DNA of 64,000 nucleotides from JAEUIE01 sp047602475 (GTDB lineage Bacteria > Planctomycetota > Planctomycetia > Gemmatales > HRBIN36), in the NCBI GenBank assembly GCA_047602475.1, contig JASGHE010000003.1, forward strand, positions 744,001 to 808,000, written 5' to 3'. Position numbers and translations under genes: made by a program. The notes below the pieces were generated by a model, which searched no databases, was not told where the DNA came from, and worked only from the letters and a program-made list of their open reading frames with translations. The first letter of the stretch is position 1. The number at the start of each line of letters is the position of its first letter. Positions 1-7,631 of the stretch are shown here, one piece after another.

Positions 1-1
1 C

Positions 2-691
2 ATCGCCACCGTTGCCTACTACCGGGAGCTTGGCTACCTGCCCGCTGCACTGGTCAACTATCTCGGTCGGCTTGGCTGGTCGCTCGATGACAAGACTGAG
101 TTCATTCCGCTGCCAGAGATGATCGCCCACTTCGGCCTGGACCGGGTCAACAACGCTCCCGGCAACTTCGATCAGGACAAGCTCTTCTGGCTGGCCAGCG
201 AGTACATGAAGCTGCTGCCTCTGGAAGATAAGGTCAACGGGGCGATGCCCTACTTGCAGAAGGCCGGGGTGGTGGGCAAGGAGATTGACGCACCGACCCG
301 AGCCAAGGTGACCAAGGTCATCGAAGCGTGTGGCGATCGGCTCAAGCTCTTTTCCGATGTGCTGGCCTATGGCGTTTTCTTCTTCAAGAAGCCTGAGTAC
401 GACATGGCAGCCTTCACCAAGCGAGTGAAGAAGGAAGGCGTGCCGGCGCTGTTGAAGGAGTTCGCTGAGCAGATGAAGGGGCTGCCGAGCTTTGATAAGG
501 CTGCCTTGGAGCAAAGCCTGCATCAGTTCTGCGAACAAAAGGGCCTCAAGCTGGCGGATATGAACCATGCTCTGCGCGTGGCGACGACGGGTGTACCTGT
601 AGGTCCGGGGTTGTTCGATTGCCTGGAGATCCTTGGTAAGGATGAAGTGTTAGACCGAGTTGATACGGCGTTGAAGATGGCAAGTTCGTAG
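2..691 (+). CDS. gltX: Glutamyl-tRNA synthetase, C-terminal part
   Basis: This is the last 229 residues of a glutamate-tRNA ligase, which charges tRNA-Glu (and in many bacteria tRNA-Gln) in the cytoplasm. The gene enters from the left edge in frame 2, so the Rossmann catalytic domain is outside the window. The visible part begins in the segment 'YYRELGYLPAALVNYLGRLG' and 'FDQDKLFWLASEYM', typical of the junction to the helical class Ic anticodon-binding domain, which makes up the rest. The end 'GVPVGPGLFDCLEILGKDE' is the usual GltX C-terminus. The stop codon TAG lies inside the GTAG foot of the palindromic element that follows, so the element directly abuts the reading frame. Family call is firm. 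Confidence 0.95.
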   Translation: MATVAYYRELGYLPAALVNYLGRLGWSLDDKTEFIPLPEMIAHFGLDRVNNAPGNFDQDKLFWLASEYMKLLPLEDKVNGAMPYLQKAGVVGKEIDAPTRAKVTKVIEACGDRLKLFSDVLAYGVFFFKKPEYDMAAFTKRVKKEGVPALLKEFAEQMKGLPSFDKAALEQSLHQFCEQKGLKLADMNHALRVATTGVPVGPGLFDCLEILGKDEVLDRVDTALKMASS

Positions 692-786
692 GGCACGCTG
701 TGCGTGCCTCCCCATCGCTTGTCTCGTTGCTATTTCTTCCTGGAGACTACGTCCTGTCTCTGTGAGGCACGCACAGCGTGCCCTAC
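688..786. repeat. GTAG-footed REP-like inverted pair, copy 1
   Basis: This is a 99-bp palindrome. Each end is a GTAG tetranucleotide followed by a hairpin, GGCACGC-TGT-GCGTGCC; the right half is the inverse complement and ends in CTAC. About 55 bp of less conserved sequence separates the two hairpins. A second copy lies at 1722-1820. A GTAG foot plus stem-loop, paired head to head, is the architecture of REP/BIME elements mobilised by RAYT (TnpA-REP) proteins; no such gene is in the window. Here it sits between convergent gltX and the lipid kinase and supplies both TAG stop codons. It could also act as a bidirectional terminator. Confidence 0.9.
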
Positions 787-1700
787 TTGACCGCCACCAC
801 TCGTAAGGCATCGGGCAGCACGTCTATCGTTACCGGGGTGCTGGCACGCTCTTCTCCATCGCCTTGCACGTGCAGGGGGTGTTTCGTCTCTACCGTGATA
901 CTCTTTCGTACCGTCCAGAACTTCATGTGGGGTTGTCGGTGGTACTCCCGGCGAAGCAGTCGCCAGGCGACGACGAAGTAGTGCCACCAGGAATGAACGT
1001 CGTAGGCACAAATGTTGACGACGCCGTCGTTCAGGGAAATATCAGGCCCGATGCGGAAGGGGGCGAGGGCGATCTGTCCGCCGTTGGCGATGAAGAGCTG
1101 CACGGCTTTGAAGGAATGTTCCTTGCCATCCATCGTGCAGTTGAAACGAAAGCGATGGGGGGAAAAGAAACGACCGAGGAACGATCGGAAGTAGGCCCAG
1201 CGACCGAACCGTTGTTTGGCTTGTCGGGTGGTGTCACGAATGACTTCAGCATCCAGGCCGATACCGATACGCAGGAAGTAGTAGCGGTCGTTCATCTTCA
1301 TCGCATCAAGCGGCATCGCTTCGGGAAGAGTCGCCAGCAGATGGGCTGCTTCGGTCCAGTCGGCGGGGATGCCCAGCTCTTTGGAGATGGAGTTGGCGGT
1401 GCCGGCGGGGAAGACCCCCAGGCGTAGCTGCTCCCTGGTGCCGGCCAGGATCATGGCGTTGGCGACGAGGGAAATGGTGCCATCGCCACCTGCGGCGATG
1501 ATGAGAGTGGTTCCCTCGGCTGCTGCATTCTGAACCACAGGGATAAGTTCACCTGGGGCAATTCCCTTAGGGAGGGGATGAAAGCTGATACGCCACTCGT
1601 GCTGAACGAAGGTGTTTTGCAGGACACTCTGAACAAGAGCAGCATCCCCAGTGCCAGCGCGGGGATTGAGTAGCACCAGTGCCAGCTTGCGGTTCTCCAT
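783..1700 (-). CDS. YegS/DAGK-family lipid kinase
   Basis: A 305-residue member of the diacylglycerol kinase catalytic family, which phosphorylates diacylglycerol, sphingosine-like or related lipids using ATP at the membrane. The N-terminus has the 'LNPRAGTG' motif near residue 11, and the signature GGDGT is at residues 71-75, followed by the usual beta-sandwich C-terminal domain. I chose the ATG at 1700 (MENRKLALVL). The in-frame ATG at 1730 falls inside a palindromic repeat and would add ten unrelated residues. The stop codon is contributed by the element at 688-786. The gene is flanked by two copies of the same element. Substrate cannot be told from sequence. Confidence 0.88.
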   Translation of the reverse strand: MENRKLALVLLNPRAGTGDAALVQSVLQNTFVQHEWRISFHPLPKGIAPGELIPVVQNAAAEGTTLIIAAGGDGTISLVANAMILAGTREQLRLGVFPAGTANSISKELGIPADWTEAAHLLATLPEAMPLDAMKMNDRYYFLRIGIGLDAEVIRDTTRQAKQRFGRWAYFRSFLGRFFSPHRFRFNCTMDGKEHSFKAVQLFIANGGQIALAPFRIGPDISLNDGVVNICAYDVHSWWHYFVVAWRLLRREYHRQPHMKFWTVRKSITVETKHPLHVQGDGEERASTPVTIDVLPDALRVVAVK

Positions 1701-1721
1701 CTTGTTGATGATAGCGAATTC

Positions 1722-1820
1722 GTAGGGCACGCTGTGCGTGCCTACCCATCGCTTGTCGTATCACCACGATCAACTTGCGAAGTATGCGAATCGTTGTGAG
1801 GCACGCACAGCGTGCCCTAC
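1722..1820. repeat. GTAG-footed REP-like inverted pair, copy 2
   Basis: Second copy of the element at 688-786, also 99 bp, with identical terminal hairpins (GTAG, then GGCACGC-TGT-GCGTGCC, and the inverse at the right end). The middle differs except for a conserved 'CCATCGCTTGTC' next to the left hairpin. It lies in the gap between the start of the lipid kinase and the end of the upstream cysteine-desulfurase-like gene, whose TAG stop lies in the CTAC end of the element. Confidence 0.9.
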
Positions 1821-2962
1821 CCGAGGATTTGCGTGAGGGCTTCGGTGAGGCGGTCGATGTCGTCGGTGGTGTTGAAGATGCCGGGGCTGACGCGGACGGT
1901 GCCCTTGGGGGCGGTGCCGATGGAACGGTGGATATAGGGGGAGCAGTGCAGGCCGGGGCGGACGGCAATGTCGAAGCTGGTATCGAGGATGGCACCGACA
2001 TCGGGAGAATCATAGGCAGGATGGCTGAAGCTCAGGGTGCCCACACGTTTGGTGCCATCGAGGTGGCCGTAGAGGGTGCAGTCACCCCGCTTTTGCAGGT
2101 AGCTGATCAGGCGGGTGACGAGGTCGTTCTCGTGCTTCCAGATCTTGGCCGGGGTCTGTTGCTGAACATATTCGATGCCGCTGCGGAGGCCAGCGAGGCC
2201 GAGCACATTGGGGGTGCCACCTTCCAGGTGGAAAGGCAGTTCAATAGGTTGCAGACGGCTCATCGAGTCGCCGCCGGTGCCACCTTCGCGCCAGGCATGG
2301 AGCTGGGCACGGGGGCCGACGTAGAGCGCCCCGGTGCCGGTGGGGCCCATGAGGGCTTTGTGACCGGGGAAGGCGACGAGGTCGAGGTTCATGCCTCGGA
2401 CATCGATGGGAACGACGCCGACTGTCTGGGCAGCATCGACGAGGAGCAGAGCTCCGTGCTTGCGAACGATCTCGCCAATATCGCCGATGGGCTGGATGGT
2501 GCCAAGCACGTTGCTGGCATGGGTGATGACGACGAGCTTGGTCTTGGGGGTAAGCGCTGCTCGAATCGTTTCGGGCTTGAGCGTCCCGGTGGCATCAGCA
2601 TCCACACGGGTCAGGGTGATGATGCCTTCATCTACTAACGCTTCGAGCGGCCTGCTGACGCTGTTGTGTTCGAGGTTGCTGGTGATGACATGATCGCCTG
2701 GGTGCAGCAGGCCCTTCATGGCGATGTTGAGCGAATCGGTACAGTTCATCGTGAAGATGACCCGCTCGGAACCTTCGCCGTTGAGCAGTTGATTGAGCAG
2801 GTGGCGGCACTGATGGATTTCCTGCTCAGCGGTGAGGGCCATCTTGTGGGAGGTGCGTCCGGGGTTGGCGAGGTTCAGCCGGGCGAATTGATCGAGCTTC
2901 TGGTAAACAGCTTCGGGCTTGGGGAAGCTGGTGGCGGCATTATCGAGATAGGTGACAGGCAT
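1817..2962 (-). CDS. Cysteine desulfurase family aminotransferase (class V)
   Basis: A 381-residue PLP-dependent class V aminotransferase-fold enzyme of the cysteine desulfurase / selenocysteine lyase type, expected to release sulfur (or selenium) from cysteine as an enzyme persulfide. Visible: N-terminal 'LDNAATSFPKP', cofactor Asp in 'LVDAAQT' (about D176), Schiff-base lysine in 'FPGHKALMG' (K202) and a likely catalytic cysteine in 'RPGLHCSP' (C340). The overall pattern resembles the NifS-like subfamily (TIGR01977 type), which in some bacteria occurs near selD; selD is here 6.5 kb away. It is on the same strand as, and downstream of, the ThiF/MoaD/threonine-synthase-like group, so it could load that sulfur carrier; this is inference. 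The stop codon overlaps a repeat element. Confidence 0.88.
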   Translation of the reverse strand: MPVTYLDNAATSFPKPEAVYQKLDQFARLNLANPGRTSHKMALTAEQEIHQCRHLLNQLLNGEGSERVIFTMNCTDSLNIAMKGLLHPGDHVITSNLEHNSVSRPLEALVDEGIITLTRVDADATGTLKPETIRAALTPKTKLVVITHASNVLGTIQPIGDIGEIVRKHGALLLVDAAQTVGVVPIDVRGMNLDLVAFPGHKALMGPTGTGALYVGPRAQLHAWREGGTGGDSMSRLQPIELPFHLEGGTPNVLGLAGLRSGIEYVQQQTPAKIWKHENDLVTRLISYLQKRGDCTLYGHLDGTKRVGTLSFSHPAYDSPDVGAILDTSFDIAVRPGLHCSPYIHRSIGTAPKGTVRVSPGIFNTTDDIDRLTEALTQILG

Positions 2963-3105
2963 AAGGCTCTGGTGGTTGTGAGTGCGATAGTATCAGTTTC
3001 CAGAAGAGAGACGCTGATGACAAGGCTGGGGTTCAGCAATCTTGGGATGAGGATAGGAGTTAGAGCTTTGCTACATTTATCAAGAAATCCAAGGTGTAGC
3101 CTTGA

Positions 3106-3305
3106 AGCCCCTGATAAGGGGCGACCTGGAAGTAGCTGGCAGCGCGAGCTGCCAGTATGCGATAAACAAGCAACAGAGCCCCGATAGGGGCGATTGGGAC
3201 AGAGCACTCGTTCTCATCGCCCCTATCGGGGCTCTTCGGTCTGAATCCATATCAACAGGCAGCTCGCGCTGCCAGCTACCGCCCGGTCGCCCCTTATCAG
3301 GGGCT
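3106..3305. repeat. 200-bp nested palindrome (family A), copy 1
   Basis: A 200-bp element with a mirrored series of hairpins. From the outside in: AGCCCCT-GATA-AGGGGC, then a GTAG-footed hairpin CTGGCAGC-GCGA-GCTGCCAG, then a central pair starting GAGCCCCGATAGGGGCG and its inverse complement. The whole element is an imperfect inverted repeat. Five more copies of 198-200 bp lie in the window. It fills the gap between the cysteine-desulfurase-like gene and the membrane protein at 3388. No reading frame or transposase is associated. Confidence 0.95.
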
Positions 3306-3387
3306 GACAAATAGAGTTTCGAGTACTGCGTGTATTGGAGGACCAGGATTATTGCGTCCCTCGCTAACGATGCGGGCTGGTATCAGA

Positions 3388-4149
3388 TTAGCCCTGGCAC
3401 AACTGATCTACTACTTGCAGATCGAGGAACTCGCCGAGGCGGTGACCGGCTTGCCGCATCCAGCGCCAATCGGAGTGGACAGCGAGGTTCACGCGGGGCG
3501 GTTGAACATTACGGAACACCAGGTTCATCTCATAACTTTGCTTCTTGAACTGATCCATTGTCACGCCGGCCTGGGTAGCTTTGTAATAACGGAAGAGCAA
3601 CTGGAGAGCGACGACATCATCCAGACTGAAAGTAGCCAGCAGGCGGGGCTGCTTGCTGAGGCCGTAACAGCGCTGCACCGTCATCAGGCGGGTTTCGCGT
3701 TCAAAACGAAACTGCAAAGCCCCTGCCTTGAACAGCGGATAGATCAGCGCTCCGATCAAAATCAACAGGGGAATGCCGGCAAAGCAGGCCCACATGATGA
3801 TGGATTCGTTCTTCTGTCGCTCGACTCCCAGGAGAACGCCCTGTACCCCGCAGTAGATCATGAACACCAGGCAACCGAGAAAAACGCCATAGGTCAACCG
3901 GGTGATCCAGGGGGGACGGCTGGGCACGGGTTCCAGGCAAAGCACATCGTCGGAGAGAATATCAAGCCGGACTTCTCGCTGGGTAAATTTCTCAGCGTCG
4001 GCAATCATGGGCTCAACAGGCAAATCCACGAGGTTATTCAGGTGAGTGCTGTGCGAACGCAGCAGCGTGGAATGACTGGGTTGAGACTGCGGAGTGGGGG
4101 GCATGGATGCTTCAAAAGTTGCACGTGAGGGGGAAGCGACGTAGCTCAT
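3388..4149 (-). CDS. Hypothetical membrane protein, two TM segments
   Basis: A 253-residue protein I do not recognise. The first 65 or so residues are polar and Ser/Pro/Thr-rich. Two hydrophobic segments follow at roughly residues 83-108 and 118-140, separated by a short charged loop. The C-terminal 110 residues look like a soluble domain with alternating hydrophobic residues, which could be a PH-like or DUF304-type domain, but I cannot confirm that. No signal peptide. It lies downstream of the ThiF gene on the same strand, with about 200 bp including a double-hairpin repeat between them, so co-transcription is uncertain. Confidence 0.7.
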   Translation of the reverse strand: MSYVASPSRATFEASMPPTPQSQPSHSTLLRSHSTHLNNLVDLPVEPMIADAEKFTQREVRLDILSDDVLCLEPVPSRPPWITRLTYGVFLGCLVFMIYCGVQGVLLGVERQKNESIIMWACFAGIPLLILIGALIYPLFKAGALQFRFERETRLMTVQRCYGLSKQPRLLATFSLDDVVALQLLFRYYKATQAGVTMDQFKKQSYEMNLVFRNVQPPRVNLAVHSDWRWMRQAGHRLGEFLDLQVVDQLCQG

Positions 4150-4260
4150 GACGCATGCTCAGTGGATGAAGTTGCCTCTCTAGAATAGCTCATCTTTAGG
4201 GGAAGCTGGAGAATATTTCGGGATTCTGCATGATTTAGGGTGGGGGGATTCAATTGTGCT

Positions 4261-4343
4261 CCTCCCCTTACCAAGGGGAGGTTGGGTGGGGTTAGATGTT
4301 ACGGGGAATTTACCCCCTCCAACTCCCCCTTGGAAAGGGGGAG
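4261..4343. repeat. Double C/G-hairpin repeat
   Basis: Two strong hairpins, CTCCCC-TTACCAA-GGGGAG near 4262-4280 and CTCCCCCTTGGAAAGGGGGAG-like near 4323-4343, flank a GGTTGGGTGGGGTT / CCCCTCCAACTC segment that can itself pair. This is the general form of the short G/C-rich intergenic repeats scattered through many bacterial genomes. Only one copy of this exact kind is here. It lies just 3' of the ThiF gene and may act as a terminator or mRNA end. Confidence 0.6.
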
Positions 4344-4354
4344 AGAAAATGACA

Positions 4355-5383
4355 CTAATGCCCGATGTATTTGGCGTAGAGGGTCTTGGCCCGGTCGATG
4401 TCGCTGGTGCCTTTAATAATTGCCCTACCATCGGGGAAAACAGTGAAATCGTGGCCATCTGCGGCGAAGCGGAGCATGAACTTGTTGTGCGTTACTTCGC
4501 CCTGGGAGACGCCTTTGAGCACCTCTGCCAGGGTGTTGAAATTAAGCTGATTGGTGGTCCGGTGGGCCACCTGAACGGCGTTTCGGCCACACAGGGAGGT
4601 GGTATGAACGCCCATCTTGCCTTCGAGCCATTCGAAGTTGCGGTGCTTGCAGCAGGGACAATCGACCTTGTCCTTGAGCTTGCTGATCTTGAAGCGGCGG
4701 AACTCGTTGTCCCAGACATCGATGTAGACGAGGTCTTTGTTGATCGCTTCGAGGTGGCCGGTCAGAATCTTGATGGCTTCAGTAGCCTGCAGGCTGGCGA
4801 CCACATTAATGGTGGGGGAGAGCACGCCGGCCGTTTCGCAGGTATCGGCCATGCCGGGGGCGGGGCTGGCTTCGATCACGCAGCGGAGGCACGGAGTCTG
4901 GCCGGGGATGATCGTCATCGTCTGGCCGACACTGCCGATCGCTCCGCCGTAGACCCAGGGCTTGTTCAGCTTGATGGCTGCATCATTGACGAGGTAGCGG
5001 ACTTCGAAGTTGTCGGTGCCATCTAGAACGAGATCGACATCCTTCACGAAGTCGACAATGTTGGTGTGATCGATATCGGTCACGATCGATTCGATGGTGA
5101 TTTCGGAGTTGATGCGGCGGAGCTTCTTGGCGGCGGCTTCGGCTTTGGGCAGGTTGCTGGTGACATCGTCCTCATCGAAGAGAACTTGTCGCTGTAGATT
5201 GTGGTGCTCGATGAAATCACGGTCGATGATGCGGACGAAGCCGACCCCAGCCCGGACGAGGGTGTTGGCGAGTACAGTGCCGAGTGCCCCGCAGCCACAG
5301 AGGGTGATTCGGCTGGCGAGGAGCGCTTTCTGCCCCGCTTCGCCGACGCCGTGGAATCGCATTTGTCTGCTGTAACGGTCCAT
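4355..5383 (-). CDS. ThiF/MoeB/HesA-family adenylyltransferase (E1-like)
   Basis: A 342-residue E1-like enzyme that adenylates the C-terminal glycine of a ubiquitin-like sulfur carrier. The nucleotide-binding GCGALG is at residues 30-35, the acidic 'DRDFIEHHNLQRQ' follows at 55-66, 'DGTDNFEVRYLVND' is near 121-134, the zinc-site cysteines are C165/C168 and C242/C244 or C245, and 'ADTCETAGVLSP' places a candidate catalytic cysteine at C182. Residues 255-342 form an extra C-terminal domain ending 'FPDGRAIIKGT...YAKYIG', longer than E. coli MoeB or ThiF. The carrier encoded just upstream at 5527-5802 is the obvious partner. No rhodanese domain is fused. A palindromic element (5416-5513) separates the two genes. 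Confidence 0.9.
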   Translation of the reverse strand: MDRYSRQMRFHGVGEAGQKALLASRITLCGCGALGTVLANTLVRAGVGFVRIIDRDFIEHHNLQRQVLFDEDDVTSNLPKAEAAAKKLRRINSEITIESIVTDIDHTNIVDFVKDVDLVLDGTDNFEVRYLVNDAAIKLNKPWVYGGAIGSVGQTMTIIPGQTPCLRCVIEASPAPGMADTCETAGVLSPTINVVASLQATEAIKILTGHLEAINKDLVYIDVWDNEFRRFKISKLKDKVDCPCCKHRNFEWLEGKMGVHTTSLCGRNAVQVAHRTTNQLNFNTLAEVLKGVSQGEVTHNKFMLRFAADGHDFTVFPDGRAIIKGTSDIDRAKTLYAKYIGH

Positions 5384-5415
5384 TCTGTCCTCGGTGAGCT
5401 GTCTATTGTACCGCT

Positions 5416-5513
5416 GTGGCAGGGTTATTCGGTACTCCGAATGACCCTGCTGACGATGAAGTGACTGTGCACATCCGCAGGGTCATGCATGAGTACATGC
5501 ATAACCCTGCCAC
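5416..5513. repeat. TACT/AGTA two-lobed palindrome (family B), copy 1
   Basis: A 98-bp inverted repeat with ends GTGGCAGGGTTA and TAACCCTGCCAC. Inside each arm is a mini-hairpin: left ATTCGG-TACT-CCGAAT, right ATGCATG-AGTA-CATGCAT. Other copies at 36084-36181 and 45301-45396 have the same TACT and AGTA tips but different, still self-complementary stems. It lies between the sulfur-carrier and ThiF genes. Confidence 0.9.
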
Positions 5514-5526
5514 AACTTCGCTTTGG

Positions 5527-5802
5527 TTAGCCGCCGGCGACGGCGGGGATGATGGCGAGGGTGTCGCCTTCTTTGACGGGGGTTTTGACGCCATCGAGGA
5601 AGCGGATATCTTCATCGTTAACGAACAGGTTGATGAACCGCCGAGGCTGGCCTGCTTCGTCGAAGAGACGATCTTTCAGGGCGGGGAAACGGGCAATGAC
5701 GTCGTTCAGCACCGCTTGCACGGTGGCACCGTTGGCGTCGATGGTATCCTGGCCGTCGGTTTGCGGACGCAGGGGTGTTGGGATCTGGACTTCGATGGGC
5801 AT
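5527..5802 (-). CDS. MoaD/ThiS-family sulfur carrier protein
   Basis: A 91-residue beta-grasp protein ending in the diagnostic Gly-Gly ('IIPAVAGG'), the residue pair that is adenylated and converted to a thiocarboxylate. The pattern 'INLFVNDEDIRFLDGVKTPVKEGDTLAIIPAVAGG' (split by eye) is typical of the MoaD/CysO branch. It lies between a threonine-synthase-like PLP enzyme upstream and a ThiF-like activating enzyme downstream, and a SAM riboswitch heads the group. That context favours delivery of sulfide to an amino-acid synthase (as CysO does for CysM in actinobacteria) over molybdopterin or thiamine synthesis; no moa or thi genes are in the window. Confidence 0.88.
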   Translation of the reverse strand: MPIEVQIPTPLRPQTDGQDTIDANGATVQAVLNDVIARFPALKDRLFDEAGQPRRFINLFVNDEDIRFLDGVKTPVKEGDTLAIIPAVAGG

Positions 5803-5872
5803 GGGTTTCCTGTATGGAGTTATTGTATGTTAGTGTTTCGTCACATTGGCAAGCATGGTTACTGTGCCTTGA

Positions 5873-6070
5873 AGCCCCTGTTAAGGGGCGACCTGGAAGT
5901 AGCTGGCAGCGCTAGCTGCCAGTATCGAAAGAAATAACATTTGAGCCCCGGAGGGGCGATTGGGACAAAACCCACGTTCCAATCGCCCCTCCGGGGCTCT
6001 TCGTTCAAATCCGTTTCAACTGGCAGCTTACGCTGACAGCTACCTCCAGGTCGCCCCTTATGCAGGGGCT
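5873..6070. repeat. 200-bp nested palindrome (family A), copy 2
   Basis: A 198-bp copy. The central arms read GAGCCCCGGAGGGGCGATTGG and the perfect complement CCAATCGCCCCTCCGGGGCTC (given in parts), so the variable GGA/TCC core is compensated relative to copy 1 (GATA/TATC). The GTAG-footed hairpin has loop GCTA on the left; the right one is degraded (GGCAGCTTACGCTGACAGC). It fills the gap between the threonine-synthase-like gene and the sulfur-carrier gene. Confidence 0.95.
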
Positions 6071-6116
6071 GCAAACACAACCCTTTGATTGCCACAAGAT
6101 GGCTTCTTAGGTGCAT

Positions 6117-7442
6117 TTAGCTGACGGCAATCTCATTCGGCACAATGCCTTGTTCCTTCGGCCCCGTCACCACCTTGTCAAACTCCACCATCGTGGGGTC
6201 AATCGTGGGCACCGCATCGAGGACGTGATCGAGTACTTCCTGGGTCTTGAGGCCGTTGCCGGTGATACAGGCGACAATGGGCTCATCGACGGGCAGGCGG
6301 CCCTGTTCGATGAGCTTCTTGAGGACAGCGATGGTCACGCCGCCAGCGGTCTCAGCGAAGATGCCCTCAGTCTGACAGAGCAGCAGCATGCATTCGGTGA
6401 TTTCCTCGTCGCTGACATCCTCAGCCCAGCCGCCAGAACTGTTGATCAGCTTGTTGGCAAAGTAACCATCCGCGGGGTCGCCGATGGCGAGGCTCTTGGC
6501 GATGGTGTTCGGCTTCTTGATGGGTTTGTGGTTCTCTTTGCCATCCTTGACTGCGGTAGAGATGGGCGAGCAACCGGAGGCCTGGGCACCGTAGAACTTG
6601 GTCGGGGTTGCTGTGACCCAGCCGAGTTGAGTCAGTTCGGTGAAGGCTTTGTTGATCTTGCCGATCAGGCTGCCACCGGCCATGGGAGCGACGACGTGCT
6701 TGGGCAGCACCCAGCCGAGTTGCTCGGCGATTTCGTAGCCCATCGTTTTGGAACCTTCAGCATAGAAGGGCCTGAGGTTGATGTTCACCAGGCCCCAACC
6801 ATACTTGAAGGCGATCTGGGTGCAGAGACGGTTGACCTGATCGTAGGTGCCATTCACTCGGACGAGGTTGGCCCCGTAGACGGTGGTGCCAAGCAGCTTG
6901 GCGCGTTCCAGATCGCTGGGGACGAGAATGTAGGCTTCGAGCCCCGCAGCGGCAGCGTTGGCGGCGACACTGTTGGCGAGGTTGCCAGTACTGGCACAGC
7001 CAACGGTGGTGAAACCGAGTTCCTTGGCTTTGGAAAGAGCGACGGCGACGACTCGATCCTTGAACGAAAGGGTGGGGAAGTTCACCGCATCGTTTTTGAT
7101 CCAGAGCTGCTTGACTCCCAACGCAGCCCCGAGACGTTTGGCCCGAACCAGCGGTGTGCCACCGGCATGCAGGCCCACGGTCGGTTCGCCCTCGACGGGG
7201 AGCAGTTCCCGGTAGCGCCACATGTTCCAGGGGCGGTGAAGGAGTTTGTCTTTGTTGAGTTGTCTGGCGATGACCTCGTAGTCGTAAGCCACTTCGAGCG
7301 GGCCGAAATCATCGGTGCAGAAGTTGTTCGCTTGCAGTGGATAGAGCTTGCCACAAGTACGACAGACGAGGCCACGGATACGGGGGGAACAGTCGGAGAC
7401 AGTAGACACAATGCACTCCCAAAGCGGGGGCACCGCACTCAT
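6117..7442 (-). CDS. Threonine synthase-like PLP enzyme under SAM riboswitch
   Basis: A fold-type II PLP enzyme of the threonine synthase family (about 441 residues). It has an N-terminal CxxC ('LVCRTCGKLYP') leading to 'FGPLEVAYDY', the PLP lysine in 'TLSFKDRVV' (about K128) and the phosphate-binding 'ASTGNLANS'. The family converts O-phosphohomoserine to threonine. I start at the ATG at 7442 because further upstream is riboswitch sequence; a GTG at 7409 preceded by GGGAG at good spacing is an equally plausible start. The gene is followed by a MoaD-like carrier and a ThiF-like enzyme. A SAM off-switch on a true threonine synthase is hard to rationalise, so homocysteine formation from phosphohomoserine and a thiocarboxylate is a serious alternative. 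Confidence 0.85.
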   Translation of the reverse strand: MSAVPPLWECIVSTVSDCSPRIRGLVCRTCGKLYPLQANNFCTDDFGPLEVAYDYEVIARQLNKDKLLHRPWNMWRYRELLPVEGEPTVGLHAGGTPLVRAKRLGAALGVKQLWIKNDAVNFPTLSFKDRVVAVALSKAKELGFTTVGCASTGNLANSVAANAAAAGLEAYILVPSDLERAKLLGTTVYGANLVRVNGTYDQVNRLCTQIAFKYGWGLVNINLRPFYAEGSKTMGYEIAEQLGWVLPKHVVAPMAGGSLIGKINKAFTELTQLGWVTATPTKFYGAQASGCSPISTAVKDGKENHKPIKKPNTIAKSLAIGDPADGYFANKLINSSGGWAEDVSDEEITECMLLLCQTEGIFAETAGGVTIAVLKKLIEQGRLPVDEPIVACITGNGLKTQEVLDHVLDAVPTIDPTMVEFDKVVTGPKEQGIVPNEIAVS

Positions 7443-7501
7443 CGTTGTTAAGAATGGAGAGACGGCTGGGCGAGAGGGTTCTAGGGCAGAGTGATCTGCC
7501 C

Positions 7502-7626
7502 GGCTCATCTCACCCGGACGGCTGTCCAGGTCAGGAGTTAGCACCTGGCATGGTTCACGGGAATGACGTGAACCATCGGTTGCTGTGGCGTCTTCGGGCC
7601 TGTCCCTCAGCCACTCTTGATGAGAT
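7502..7626 (-). promoter_or_regulatory. SAM-I (S-box) riboswitch
   Basis: Read on the minus strand, the region has the S-box core in order: P1 strand CTCATC, then AAGAGTGGCTGAGGGACAG, GGCCC, GCCACAGCAACC closing P2, a P3 hairpin GGTTCACG...CGTGAACC, a P4 element CCAGGTGCTAACTCCTGACCTGG (in parts; the GGTGCTAACTCC matches the conserved GGUGCUAAUUCC), and the P1 return strand GATGAG. A short GGGCAG/CTGCCC hairpin follows, with no clear T-run, so control may be at translation rather than termination; I could not resolve the expression platform. The aptamer ends about 60 nt before the threonine-synthase-like start. S-adenosylmethionine binding normally switches such genes off. Confidence 0.92.
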
Positions 7627-7631
7627 ACGAT

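Noticed and set aside
688..1820. Composite transposon carrying the lipid kinase between two identical elements
   Set aside because: The elements are palindromes without a transposase, and the kinase has no sign of being foreign. Two flanking copies can arise by independent insertion.
1775..2638. Long plus-strand frame opposite the cysteine-desulfurase-like gene
   Set aside because: Antisense shadow: Gly/Ala/Asp-rich, no family features, and the minus-strand gene is clearly real.
3106..3305. Short frames encoding 'SRCQLPPGRPLSGA'-type peptides in the 200-bp repeats
   Set aside because: The same peptide recurs only because the DNA element recurs; no start signals or codon bias.
6111..7451. 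446-codon plus-strand frame opposite the threonine-synthase-like gene
   Set aside because: Shadow frame caused by GC-rich codon use; no ribosome site or recognisable domain.
7443..7544. Upstream ATG as start of the threonine-synthase-like gene
   Set aside because: It lies within the P1 return strand and P4 side of the SAM riboswitch; the added residues show no conservation features.
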